DNA of 64,000 nucleotides from Acidiluteibacter ferrifornacis (lineage in GTDB: Bacteria > Bacteroidota > Bacteroidia > Flavobacteriales_E > Vicingaceae). The translations under genes and the position numbers were made by a program. Of the stretch, positions 45,225-53,348 are shown piece by piece; position 1 is the first letter of the stretch; every line of letters starts with the position of its first letter. The notes under the pieces are model-generated. The model had not been told where the DNA came from. It worked only from the letters and a program-made list of their open reading frames with translations, and searched no databases. The DNA is taken from the NCBI RefSeq assembly GCF_009909615.1, contig NZ_WWNE01000007.1, forward strand, positions 63,052 through 127,051. The letters are read 5' to 3'.

Positions 45225-46154
45225 ATGACCGCCAAGGAAGAGTTCAAATTATTCTGTGAACAAAATGAGGTAGATTTATTCACCTCTTATTGGTGGTGGG
45301 CTAATGTTATTGAAAACAATTGGGATGTAATTACTTACAAAAAAGGCAACCAAGTATTAGCCTGTTTTCCTTTTCATTTTAGAAAAAAACTAGGCGTTTC
45401 TGCTATTATTCCTCCAGTCTTAACTCCTTATCAAGGAATTGCAATCGCTAAGCAACCAGGCGCTAAAATGGATAAGCAAATCTCACATATTCGAAAAGTA
45501 CAAGAAGCTATAATTGATCAAATCCCCAACAACTCCTTATTCATTCGACAGTTTAGAGTCAATGACCACTACTTACTTCCTTTTTACTGGAATGATTATG
45601 AATTAAAAGTGAGATACACCTACCTACTAAGTACAGAAAAATCTGAGAATGAATTATTTTCTAGCTTAAAAGATACCTTAAGGAAAGAAATAAATAAAGC
45701 TAAAAATTCATTACACTATTCAATTTCTGACGATGTAAATAACCTATTCCTATTGAAGCAAAAAAACCACAAAGTAAATTCAGAACCAATAGCTTACAAC
45801 TTAGAATACTTAAACAAGATCTGTCAGTTGATTCCACTTCAAAAGGCTCAATTAATGGAAATAAAAGAGGGCAATACCGTAATTGCAGCATTGTTAGTAA
45901 CTTGGGATCACACTCAGATGTATTACACTTGCGGAGCGGTAGACCCTAAATATAAGAACTCTGGGGCTTTAAGTTGGCTTCTATGGGAAGCTCTTCTAAA
46001 AGCCAAAAAGCTTCAACTTTCATTCAATTTTGAAGGGAGCATGATCAAACCTATTGAACGATATTTTGCAAGTTTCGGTGGCACACCCACCCCTTTTATT
46101 GAAGCAAGAAAAATTTCAACAAAGGTTTTAGAACCATTGCTCAAAAAGTTCTAA
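45225..46154 (+). CDS. GNAT/FemAB-like acyltransferase
   Basis: The 309-residue protein resembles the FemAB/GNAT-like group of Bacteroidota: an N-terminal half with FTSYWWWANVIENNWDV and PPVLTPYQGIAI, and a C-terminal acetyltransferase-like half with TVIAALLVTWD, YYTCGAVDPKYKNSGALSWL and FNFEGSMIKPIERYF. It may transfer an amino-acyl or acyl group to a cell-envelope or small-molecule acceptor; substrate unknown. Its stop overlaps that of convergent bshB1 by 4 nt (CTAA). Confidence 0.75.
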   Translation: MTAKEEFKLFCEQNEVDLFTSYWWWANVIENNWDVITYKKGNQVLACFPFHFRKKLGVSAIIPPVLTPYQGIAIAKQPGAKMDKQISHIRKVQEAIIDQIPNNSLFIRQFRVNDHYLLPFYWNDYELKVRYTYLLSTEKSENELFSSLKDTLRKEINKAKNSLHYSISDDVNNLFLLKQKNHKVNSEPIAYNLEYLNKICQLIPLQKAQLMEIKEGNTVIAALLVTWDHTQMYYTCGAVDPKYKNSGALSWLLWEALLKAKKLQLSFNFEGSMIKPIERYFASFGGTPTPFIEARKISTKVLEPLLKKF

Positions 46155-46867
46155 AGTAATGATGTTATATCATCTACACCAATCGGCCGTTCAACAGTAA
46201 ACCCCTCAGCATAATCCACATTGATTAACCTTCCAAAATTAGCCCATCTTCCTTTAATGTGTTTGATGAAATTCTCAGAGGAGATTGGAGATTCCGGCTC
46301 TTTTGAATTAGGATCATAAAACTGTGAAGAAAAAGCCATTATCGCTTTCAATTTTGTTTCTACAAAAGGAGTGATATCAACAACAAAATCAGGCTCTAAG
46401 TATCTATCTTGAATATAATTAAATATAGACTTTGGTCGCCAAGGCAATTGTTTTTTACCATCCAATTCAGTTTCTACTTTCACCAGACCAGAATAAAAAC
46501 AAGCATCAGAAATTAATTTACAAGCTCTACCATGATCAGGATGGCGATCTTGAAAAGCATTAGAAAGTACCACGTCGGGCTGGTATTTTCGAATTATTTT
46601 TGCGATTTCTATCTGATGTGCCTTATCATTCTGAAAAAAGCCGTCAGCCATTCCCAGGTTTTCTCTAATTTCAATTCCTTGAATTTTAGCTGAATTTGCA
46701 GCTTCTACAAGCCTTAACTCTCCACTTCCTCTTGTGCCTAATTCACCTCTTGTTAGGTCTAAGATTCCAACTTTTTTGCCCTGTGCAATTGATTTCAAAA
46801 GAGTTCCTGTAGCACTTAACTCAACATCATCTGGGTGCACGCCAATAGCTAATATATCTAATTTCAT
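46151..46867 (-). CDS. bshB1: Bacillithiol biosynthesis deacetylase BshB1
   Basis: The 238-residue zinc deacetylase (PIG-L/LmbE family) has the metal motif AIGVHPDDVELSATG near the N-terminus, GELGTRGSGELRL and RHPDHGRA. The match is specific to BshB1, which deacetylates GlcNAc-malate in bacillithiol synthesis. bshA and bshC are not in the window. It follows the glutathione peroxidase gene by 3 nt and probably shares its promoter. Confidence 0.93.
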   Translation of the reverse strand: MKLDILAIGVHPDDVELSATGTLLKSIAQGKKVGILDLTRGELGTRGSGELRLVEAANSAKIQGIEIRENLGMADGFFQNDKAHQIEIAKIIRKYQPDVVLSNAFQDRHPDHGRACKLISDACFYSGLVKVETELDGKKQLPWRPKSIFNYIQDRYLEPDFVVDITPFVETKLKAIMAFSSQFYDPNSKEPESPISSENFIKHIKGRWANFGRLINVDYAEGFTVERPIGVDDITSLL

Positions 46868-46870
46868 TAT

Positions 46871-47419
46871 TTACCTTCCTTCGATCCAGTTGATAATTTC
46901 ATCACATGCAGGACTTTCCTTAGGACTAACCATTCCCTCATAATCACCATTTTGGTCAATCATGAATTTCTGAAAATTCCAAGTTACAGGAGCGTCTTCT
47001 ACTCCATTCTGTTCTTTGGAAGTTAACCATTGATACAATGGATGAATATCTTCACCTTTGACAGAAATTTTAGACATCATGGTAAAAGTTACTCCGTAGT
47101 TCTTACTACAAAACGATTTTATTTCCGCGTTACTTCCGGGTTCTTGGGCTCCAAAATTATTTGCGGGAAATCCAATAATCGTAAAATCTTCCCCACCATA
47201 CTCTTGAAAAACCTCTTCTAAAGTTTCATACTGAGGAGTTAAACCACATTCAGATGCCGTATTTACAATTAAAACCTTTTTTCCTTTCAAAGATGAAAAA
47301 TCAAATTCATCTCCATTAATATCTTTTACTTTAAAATCGTGTAAACTCATTTCTTGAGCGTTAAGTTTGATTAATATCATTGGTAAAGTTACCAACATCA
47401 TTACTAATAGTTTTTTCAT
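46871..47419 (-). CDS. Secreted glutathione peroxidase-family thiol peroxidase
   Basis: The ATG at 47419 gives a signal peptide (MKKLLVMMLVTLPMILIKLN, then AQ) and 182 residues. A longer frame from 47521 would run through the promoter and into the divergent ccmB gene, so it is rejected. Active-site motifs are NTASECGLTPQYETLE (peroxidatic Cys), FPANNFGAQEPGSNAEIKSFC (resolving Cys) and VTWNFQKFM. Enzymes of this type usually use thioredoxin. Periplasmic location is inferred from the signal. It is followed 3 nt later by bshB1. Confidence 0.92.
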   Translation of the reverse strand: MKKLLVMMLVTLPMILIKLNAQEMSLHDFKVKDINGDEFDFSSLKGKKVLIVNTASECGLTPQYETLEEVFQEYGGEDFTIIGFPANNFGAQEPGSNAEIKSFCSKNYGVTFTMMSKISVKGEDIHPLYQWLTSKEQNGVEDAPVTWNFQKFMIDQNGDYEGMVSPKESPACDEIINWIEGR

Positions 47420-47461
47420 GCTTTTTATTATTGGAACAGAAATAGAACCGAAAGGTTTAGG

Positions 47462-47494
47462 CAAAGATAAAGCAATTGAATAAATTTGCCCAAA
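47462..47494 (-). promoter_or_regulatory. Promoter of the GPx-bshB1 operon
   Basis: On the minus strand TTTG (47491-47494) and TATCTTTG (47462-47469) are separated by 21 nt, a full Bacteroidota primary-sigma match. The expected leader is about 35-40 nt. It lies within the longer upstream frame of GPx and so supports the 47419 start. Confidence 0.6.
47481..47488 (+). promoter_or_regulatory. -7 box (TAAATTTG) for the ccm operon
   Basis: It is a TAnnTTTG match on the plus strand, 19 nt before the GTG start of ccmB. A weaker GTTTA sequence lies 21 nt upstream in the -33 position. The box falls between the -33 and -7 elements of the opposite GPx promoter, so the two promoters overlap face to face. 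Confidence 0.45.
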
Positions 47495-47507
47495 TAGTAT
47501 CATCCAC

Positions 47508-48164
47508 GTGATTAAACACATTTTAGCACTTATTCAGAAGGATTTTTTAATGGAATATCGTCAGCGTTATGCGCTTAATGGTATTTTATTGTATGTAGTA
47601 TCTACCATTTTCGTAGCCTATTTAATTTTTAACGTGCTCGAAGACACAAAAACATGGAATGCCTTGTTTTGGATTATATTGTTATTCTCAGCCACGAATG
47701 CTACATCCAAAAGCTTTCAACATGAATCAGATAATCGATTTTTATACATTTACACTCTTGCATCTCCACAGGCTATAATCATAGCAAAAGCCATTTATAA
47801 TATGTTGCTAATTGTACTAGTTGGAATTGTTCACTACACCTTTTTTAGCTTGTTAATTGGAAACCCCATTGATGGAACTGGTTTATTCATTTCCGGATTA
47901 TTATTGGGAAGCATGGGTATTGCAACAGTTTTAACTTTCGTAGCTGCAATCGCATCTAAAACCAACAATAACACTACTTTAATGGCGGTCTTGAGCTTCC
48001 CAATTATGCTCCCTTTATTATTAACAGTTATTAAGGTTTCTACCTTGGCAAGTGTAGGCTTTGGTTTTGAAGAAGGTGGCATTTACTTGTTGGTTTTAGG
48101 CCTTATCAATATCGTCATTCTCACCTTGTCATATATTTTATTTCCGTACCTTTGGAGAGCCTAA
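47508..48164 (+). CDS. ccmB: Heme exporter subunit CcmB
   Basis: The 218-residue, six-helix membrane protein starts at GTG (MIKHILALIQKDFLMEYRQR). It matches CcmB with NGILLYVVSTIFVAYLIF, ESDNRFLYIYTLASP and AKAIYNMLLIVLVG. CcmB is the permease partner of the ATPase CcmA and CcmC in system I cytochrome c maturation. ccmA is not in this locus. It opens the run ccmB-C-D-E-F. Confidence 0.9.
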   Translation: MIKHILALIQKDFLMEYRQRYALNGILLYVVSTIFVAYLIFNVLEDTKTWNALFWIILLFSATNATSKSFQHESDNRFLYIYTLASPQAIIIAKAIYNMLLIVLVGIVHYTFFSLLIGNPIDGTGLFISGLLLGSMGIATVLTFVAAIASKTNNNTTLMAVLSFPIMLPLLLTVIKVSTLASVGFGFEEGGIYLLVLGLINIVILTLSYILFPYLWRA

Positions 48165-48203
48165 AAATGGCATTTTTATACCGCTCAAAAGGCCAATAGT
48201 GAT

Positions 48204-48851
48204 ATGAAAAATTGGTGGAAAATACTCGCATTTATACTTCTCCTGTTCACCGTTATAGGTGGTTTTCTAATTGAAGTCCCGAAACAAGTAATTCTATATG
48301 AAACCATAAGAAATTTATATTTCCACGTTCCGATGTGGTTTACAATGATTTTCTTGTTTCTAATTTCTGTTATCTACAGTATTAAGCATTTATCAAGCTC
48401 AAATATGCACCATGATATTGTAGCTAAACAAATGGTAAACACAGGAATTATTTTTGGTATTTTAGGATTAATTACTGGAAGCATCTGGGCTAAATACACT
48501 TGGGGGACCTATTGGACAAACGATGTTAAGTTAAATGGGTCTGCAATTACCATGCTGGTATATTTTGCTTATCTCATATTAAGAAACTCTATGGATGAGG
48601 AGCAAAAAAGAGCCAGAATAGCTGCCGTTTATAACATTTTTGCGTTTGTAATGTTAGTTGTTTTCATTGGTATTTTACCACGAATGTACGATTCTTTGCA
48701 TCCAGGTAATGGAGGTAATCCAGGTTTCAATTCGTACGATACAGATAAGAATATGTTGATGGTTTTTTATCCCGCTGTATTAGGATGGATTTTACTCTCT
48801 TTGTGGATAGCAAACATCAATATTCGAATAAATAAACTGAAAGAAAAATAA
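48204..48851 (+). CDS. ccmC: Heme-handling protein CcmC (CcsA family)
   Basis: The 215-residue protein has six transmembrane helices and the tryptophan-rich WWD-type signature GSIWAKYTWGTYWTND, flanked by likely heme-ligand His in LYFHVPMWFTM and in RMYDSLHPGNGG. CcmC loads heme on CcmE at the periplasmic face of the inner membrane. The stop overlaps the ATG of ccmD by one base. Confidence 0.93.
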   Translation: MKNWWKILAFILLLFTVIGGFLIEVPKQVILYETIRNLYFHVPMWFTMIFLFLISVIYSIKHLSSSNMHHDIVAKQMVNTGIIFGILGLITGSIWAKYTWGTYWTNDVKLNGSAITMLVYFAYLILRNSMDEEQKRARIAAVYNIFAFVMLVVFIGILPRMYDSLHPGNGGNPGFNSYDTDKNMLMVFYPAVLGWILLSLWIANINIRINKLKEK

Positions 48852-49057
48852 TGATGAAAAAGTTTACACTAACCTTACTTTCAATTTTTACTTTTTTGAT
48901 ATCCAATGCTCAAGAGTCGATTGAAATGGCTGATCAATTGAGGTCAGAAGGTAAAATTTATGTTGTGGTAGCAGTTTTAGTCGTAATTTTAATAGGGCTT
49001 TTCATTTACTTATTCACCATTGATAAAAAGGTGAGACAATTGGAGAAAGAAAATTAA
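48851..49057 (+). CDS. ccmD: CcmD-family small membrane protein
   Basis: The 68-residue protein has an N-terminal signal-like segment (LTLLSIFTFLISNAQ) and one transmembrane helix (about 35-57, VVVAVLVVILIGLFIYLFT) followed by a basic tail (DKKVRQLEKE). Size, position between ccmC and ccmE and topology fit CcmD, which helps release heme-CcmE from CcmABC. Confidence 0.8.
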   Translation: MMKKFTLTLLSIFTFLISNAQESIEMADQLRSEGKIYVVVAVLVVILIGLFIYLFTIDKKVRQLEKEN

Positions 49058-49068
49058 AGTATTTCTAT

Positions 49069-49476
49069 ATGAAAAAGATACATATAATCGGAATAATAAT
49101 CGTTGCTGTGTCAATTGGAGTAATTCTCAGTACACTAGCCGATGCTGCAACCTATGCTGAGTTTGCTGTAGTAGAAAACAACCCAGGAAAAGAATTTCAG
49201 GTAGTTGGAACCCTTGCGGAGAATAGTGAAATAACTTACGACCCAAAAGTAAATGTAGAATTATTTACATTTAATATGGTTGATAACAACGGGATAGAGA
49301 AAAAAGTATTTTTCCATGGTGCCAAACCTCAAGACTTTGAAAGGTCAGAACAAGTAGTGGTTACTGGCAAACTGGAAGATGGTGAGTTTCATGCTAACAA
49401 AATCCTAATGAAATGTCCTTCTAAATACAATAATGGTAATGATACCGAATTCACAGAAGTGAAGGCAAACTCTTAA
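49069..49476 (+). CDS. ccmE: Cytochrome c maturation heme chaperone CcmE, CxxxY type
   Basis: The 135-residue protein has an N-terminal membrane anchor (5-27) and the CcmE OB-fold with FQVVGTLAENSEITYD, FFHGAKPQDFERSEQVVVTG and DGEFHANKILMKCPSKY. The last element replaces the canonical heme-binding HxxxY with CPSKY, so a Cys takes the place of the His that bonds covalently to heme in E. coli. CxxxY CcmEs are known from a variant system I in other phyla. It carries heme from CcmC to CcmF. Confidence 0.9.
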   Translation: MKKIHIIGIIIVAVSIGVILSTLADAATYAEFAVVENNPGKEFQVVGTLAENSEITYDPKVNVELFTFNMVDNNGIEKKVFFHGAKPQDFERSEQVVVTGKLEDGEFHANKILMKCPSKYNNGNDTEFTEVKANS

Positions 49477-49485
49477 TTCTAAATA

Positions 49486-51909
49486 ATGGATATCGAATAT
49501 ATTGGTGAAAATATTATTTCTGGTCAATTAGGAAATTTATTAATCATCCTCTCATTTGTTTGCTCTACATTAGCTGCTTTTTCTTACTTTAAAGCAATTA
49601 ATTCAAGTCCATTAGATGGTGACACTTGGAAAAAAATGGGACGAACATTCTTCCTGATTCATGTGGTTAGCATCATTGGAATTGTAGTTGTACTTTTCTA
49701 TTTACTTTTCAACCATCATTTCGAATATTATTATGTTTGGCGTCACTCTTCCTCTGACTTAGCCATGCGTTATGTATTTTCTTGTTTTTGGGAAGGACAA
49801 GAAGGCAGTTTTTTACTTTGGTCACTGTGGCATGCGGTATTAGGAGTCATATTAATGAAAACGGCTAAGCAATGGGAAGCAGGAACACTAGCAGTTGTTT
49901 CTACCGTTCAGCTATTACTCGGCTCTATGCTCTTAGGAGTTTATGTATTCGATGTTCAAATTGGAAGTAATCCGTTCATATTGTTAAGAGAGCATCCGGA
50001 TATGATCCATTTGCCGTTTGTTCAGAATCCTGATTATTTGAGTTTTGTGGAAGGAACTGGACTTAATCCATTGTTGCAAAACTATTGGATGACTATTCAT
50101 CCACCGATTCTTTTTCTTGGGTTTGCTTTAACACTAATACCATTTGCTTTTGCATTTGCCAGTTTAGTTGAAAAAAAATACACAGAATGGCTTAAACCTG
50201 CTTTACCATGGACATTCGCAGGAATTGCGATACTTGGTCTTGGTGTTTTGATGGGTGGTGCATGGGCTTACGAGGCGTTAAGCTTTGGAGGTTTTTGGGC
50301 TTGGGATCCAGTAGAAAATTCATCTTTAGTTCCATGGTTGATACTAGTAGGTGCTGGACACTTAATGCTAATCAATAAAGTAAAGCCCAACTCTATGTTG
50401 AGCACCTACTTGTTTGCTCTATTCTCCTTCTTATTAATAATGTACTCTTCCTATTTGACCAAAAGCGGTATTTTAGGAGAAACATCGGTACATTCATTCG
50501 CTGATGGATTACCAGGACAGTTGATTTTTATTCTACTTGTACTTGTAGTTGCAGCAGTTTCTTTATTGGTTCTTCGTTATAAAAATCTCCCTAAACAGCA
50601 AACAGAAGAAGACCTATGGTCTAGAGAGTTTTGGATGTTTTTAGGAGCTTTGGTGCTTTTAATTTCAAGTTTTCAAATTACTTTTTCGACCAGTATTCCA
50701 GTTATAAATGCCATTTTTGGAACCAATATGGCTCCTCCAACTGAGGCCAACGCACATTATAACTCCTGGCAGTTACCACTCGCCACTTTAATCTCAATGT
50801 TCATTGGAATCGGACACTATTTAAAGTACAAGAAAACAGATAAAAAACAGTTCTTAAAAGACACCGCATTTTCAGCTATTATATCCCTTCTGATAGCAAT
50901 TGTAGTAGCTACACAGTTGCAATTTCAACATTATTATCACGGACTATTAATGTTTGCTGCAACATATGCGGTAGTTGCCAATGCAGACTATTGGTTGCGT
51001 ATACTAAAAGGAAAAATTAAAAAATCTGGAGCTGCAATCGCCCATATTGGATTTGGGTTATTATTGATCGGAGCTTTAATTTCAGCTGGTAATAAGGAAA
51101 TCATTTCTGTCAATAATTCTGGTATTGAGATAAAAATGAATGAAAATGAAAATGCCAATAAAGAAAACATTATGCTAATCAAAGGCGATACTGTTTTAAT
51201 GGGCAATCATTTCATTAGTTATGAGGGCAGAGAAAAGGAAGGACATAACATATATTATAAAATCAATTATTACCAACTTGACGATAACGGTAAATATGAT
51301 ACTAAATTTCAATTACGCCCATTTGTGCAATTAAACGAACAAATGGGTAATGTTCCTGAGCCTGCTACTAAACACTTCTGGAATAAAGATATTTTTACTC
51401 ATGTAACTTATGCAGATCTGGATGACCCCGCACTTGAAGACCCTAATGCCTTCGAAGAGCCAGATACCAACTTGGTTCGAGTTGGAGATACTTTATTTGC
51501 TACTAATAGTATTATTGTAGTTAGAGGTATTGATAAAAATATTGATTTAGAATCCAATAATCTTCAACCAACTGACATTGCCGTAGGGTTAAATTTAGAA
51601 GCAATGAATGTGAAAGGTCAAACATTCGAAGCTAAACCCATTCTTGTAATTCGTCAAAATAGACTATTTAGCATCTCATCAGAAGTTGAAAATTTAGGGT
51701 TGAAGTTCAACTTTAAAAACATCAACACTGAAACTGGAGAATTCACTATTTTGAAGCAAGAGAAAACATCCAATGCCTCTGATTTTATTATCATGCAAGC
51801 CATTGTTTTCCCTTACATTAATATTCTTTGGCTAGGTTGCATTATTATGACAATTGGTAGTATAATTGCAGTAATAAATCGGATTCGTTATCCAAAATTA
51901 AAATCATAA
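49486..51909 (+). CDS. ccmF: Cytochrome c heme lyase subunit CcmF
   Basis: The 807-residue polytopic membrane protein has the CcmF/CcsA tryptophan-rich motif SFGGFWAWDPVENSSLVPWL, preceded by HPPILFLGFALTLIPF, and about fifteen hydrophobic helices. A periplasmic region at ~560-760 precedes the last helix. CcmF moves heme from CcmE to apocytochrome. It is somewhat longer than proteobacterial CcmF because of the soluble C-terminal loop. ccmG and ccmH do not follow; the next gene is unrelated. Confidence 0.93.
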   Translation: MDIEYIGENIISGQLGNLLIILSFVCSTLAAFSYFKAINSSPLDGDTWKKMGRTFFLIHVVSIIGIVVVLFYLLFNHHFEYYYVWRHSSSDLAMRYVFSCFWEGQEGSFLLWSLWHAVLGVILMKTAKQWEAGTLAVVSTVQLLLGSMLLGVYVFDVQIGSNPFILLREHPDMIHLPFVQNPDYLSFVEGTGLNPLLQNYWMTIHPPILFLGFALTLIPFAFAFASLVEKKYTEWLKPALPWTFAGIAILGLGVLMGGAWAYEALSFGGFWAWDPVENSSLVPWLILVGAGHLMLINKVKPNSMLSTYLFALFSFLLIMYSSYLTKSGILGETSVHSFADGLPGQLIFILLVLVVAAVSLLVLRYKNLPKQQTEEDLWSREFWMFLGALVLLISSFQITFSTSIPVINAIFGTNMAPPTEANAHYNSWQLPLATLISMFIGIGHYLKYKKTDKKQFLKDTAFSAIISLLIAIVVATQLQFQHYYHGLLMFAATYAVVANADYWLRILKGKIKKSGAAIAHIGFGLLLIGALISAGNKEIISVNNSGIEIKMNENENANKENIMLIKGDTVLMGNHFISYEGREKEGHNIYYKINYYQLDDNGKYDTKFQLRPFVQLNEQMGNVPEPATKHFWNKDIFTHVTYADLDDPALEDPNAFEEPDTNLVRVGDTLFATNSIIVVRGIDKNIDLESNNLQPTDIAVGLNLEAMNVKGQTFEAKPILVIRQNRLFSISSEVENLGLKFNFKNINTETGEFTILKQEKTSNASDFIIMQAIVFPYINILWLGCIIMTIGSIIAVINRIRYPKLKS

Positions 51910-51915
51910 GAGAAC

Positions 51916-52704
51916 ATGGCTATACCACTTAAAAAGAGGCGAATTACTTTGATTGGAGCAGGAAATGTTGCCACCAATCTTGGAGCAGCTTTAAAAAATA
52001 AAGGACATATCATCCATCAAGTTTTTAGCAGAAGTCATCAAAGCGCGATGATTTTAGGCCATACTTTTAATTGTGACTATACCACCAAACTTTCCGATTT
52101 AAGCGATAAGACTGATTTAATAATTGTTGCTGTTCATGATGACTCGATAACTAGTATTTTAGAAAACCTAAAAATCAAAGACAAGTTAATTGTACATACT
52201 TCAGGAACTACCCCTTTGTCTGTGTTTCAAGAAAATAAATTCAAACAATATGGTATTTTCTATCCTTTGCAGACTTTTTCTAAGCATGACATAGAAAGCT
52301 TATTGCCTATTCCAATTAGCTTAGAGGCTTCAAACAAAAAAGTAGAAAATGAACTTATTGAAATAGCAAGCAGCATCTCAAAGAAGGTATTCTTGTTGGA
52401 TTCAGAGAAGAGAAAGGCGCTTCATGTGGCGGCAGTTTTTGCAAATAACTTTAGTAACTACATGTTCCATATTTCGCAACAAATTTTAGAAGATGAAAAC
52501 ATATCATTCGAGCTTATAAAACCACTAATAAAAAGAACTGTAGAAAAGTTGGACAGCTCAACGCCTGCTGAATCACAAACTGGCCCTGCTTCAAGAAATG
52601 ACCAGAAAATCATTTCCAACCATCTAGAATTCCTTAAAGGAAAAAAAGAATTTCAACAAGTATATGCGCTACTAAGCGAAAGCATTACAAAAAGCCGTAA
52701 ATAA
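51916..52704 (+). CDS. Rossmann-fold DUF2520 protein
   Basis: The 262-residue protein starts with a nucleotide-binding fold (RITLIGAGNVATNLGAALKN), then VHTSGTTPLSVF and FYPLQTFSK, typical of the Rossmann-like plus DUF2520 pair. The C-terminal helical domain contains KALHVAAVFANNFSNYM and QTGPASRNDQKII. It is presumed to be an NADP-dependent reductase of unknown substrate. It sits 6 nt after ccmF, and its TAA directly abuts the ATG of the KdsC-like gene. Confidence 0.85.
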   Translation: MAIPLKKRRITLIGAGNVATNLGAALKNKGHIIHQVFSRSHQSAMILGHTFNCDYTTKLSDLSDKTDLIIVAVHDDSITSILENLKIKDKLIVHTSGTTPLSVFQENKFKQYGIFYPLQTFSKHDIESLLPIPISLEASNKKVENELIEIASSISKKVFLLDSEKRKALHVAAVFANNFSNYMFHISQQILEDENISFELIKPLIKRTVEKLDSSTPAESQTGPASRNDQKIISNHLEFLKGKKEFQQVYALLSESITKSRK

Positions 52705-53259
52705 ATGTCAAATTTCAAGCAGTCGTTAAAAAATATTTCAACATTTATTTTAGATGTAGATGGAGTTCTAACAGACGGCTCAGTGTTAGTTATGCCAGAC
52801 GGAGACCAAATAAGGAAGTTTAATATCAAAGACGGATACATCCTTCAATTAGCAGTAAAGTTGGGTTACCATATTGAAATCATATCTGGAGGAACATCTG
52901 AATCTGTTCGCAAACGGCTAAATGGACTCGGTATAGAACACGTCAATTTAGGTTGTAAAGACAAAATGGCCGTTTTTAATAATTGCTTGAAAAAACATCA
53001 AATAAAAGCTGAAAATGTACTTTACGTTGGTGATGACATCCCCGACTATGAAGTAATGCAGGCAGTTGGTCTAGCTTGCAGTCCATCAGACGCAGCCGAG
53101 GAGATCAAAGCCATTTCTCATTATGTTTCTCCAAAAAAAGGTGGAGAAGGTTGCATTCGAGATATTATGGAACAAACACTTAAGGTTCAAGATAAATGGT
53201 TCAATGCATCCAACTTTGGCGAAAAAGCAAAGGGGATAGGCGAACAGTTTGGTTGGTAA
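52705..53259 (+). CDS. KDO-8-phosphate phosphatase-like HAD protein (KdsC family)
   Basis: The 184-residue HAD-IIIC-type protein has motif I DVDGVLTDGSVLV, FNIKDGYILQLA, IISGGTSESVRKR and YVGDDIPDYEVMQ. This matches KdsC, which releases phosphate from 3-deoxy-D-manno-octulosonate 8-phosphate for LPS core synthesis. Bacteroidota use close relatives for other 3-deoxy-nonulosonates too, so the exact substrate is uncertain. kdsA/kdsB are not nearby. Confidence 0.85.
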   Translation: MSNFKQSLKNISTFILDVDGVLTDGSVLVMPDGDQIRKFNIKDGYILQLAVKLGYHIEIISGGTSESVRKRLNGLGIEHVNLGCKDKMAVFNNCLKKHQIKAENVLYVGDDIPDYEVMQAVGLACSPSDAAEEIKAISHYVSPKKGGEGCIRDIMEQTLKVQDKWFNASNFGEKAKGIGEQFGW

Positions 53260-53348
53260 TTTTTCAAAAATTGCTTTCCTTCTAATAAAATAAATAAAAA
53301 GGCTATATTTAAGCTTCTGAATTACAATTTACTATAATTCTAAAGCTT

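Noticed and set aside
47420-47521. N-terminal extension of glutathione peroxidase up to 47521
   Set aside because: It would cover the promoter region and overlap ccmB; the ATG at 47419 starts a normal signal peptide.
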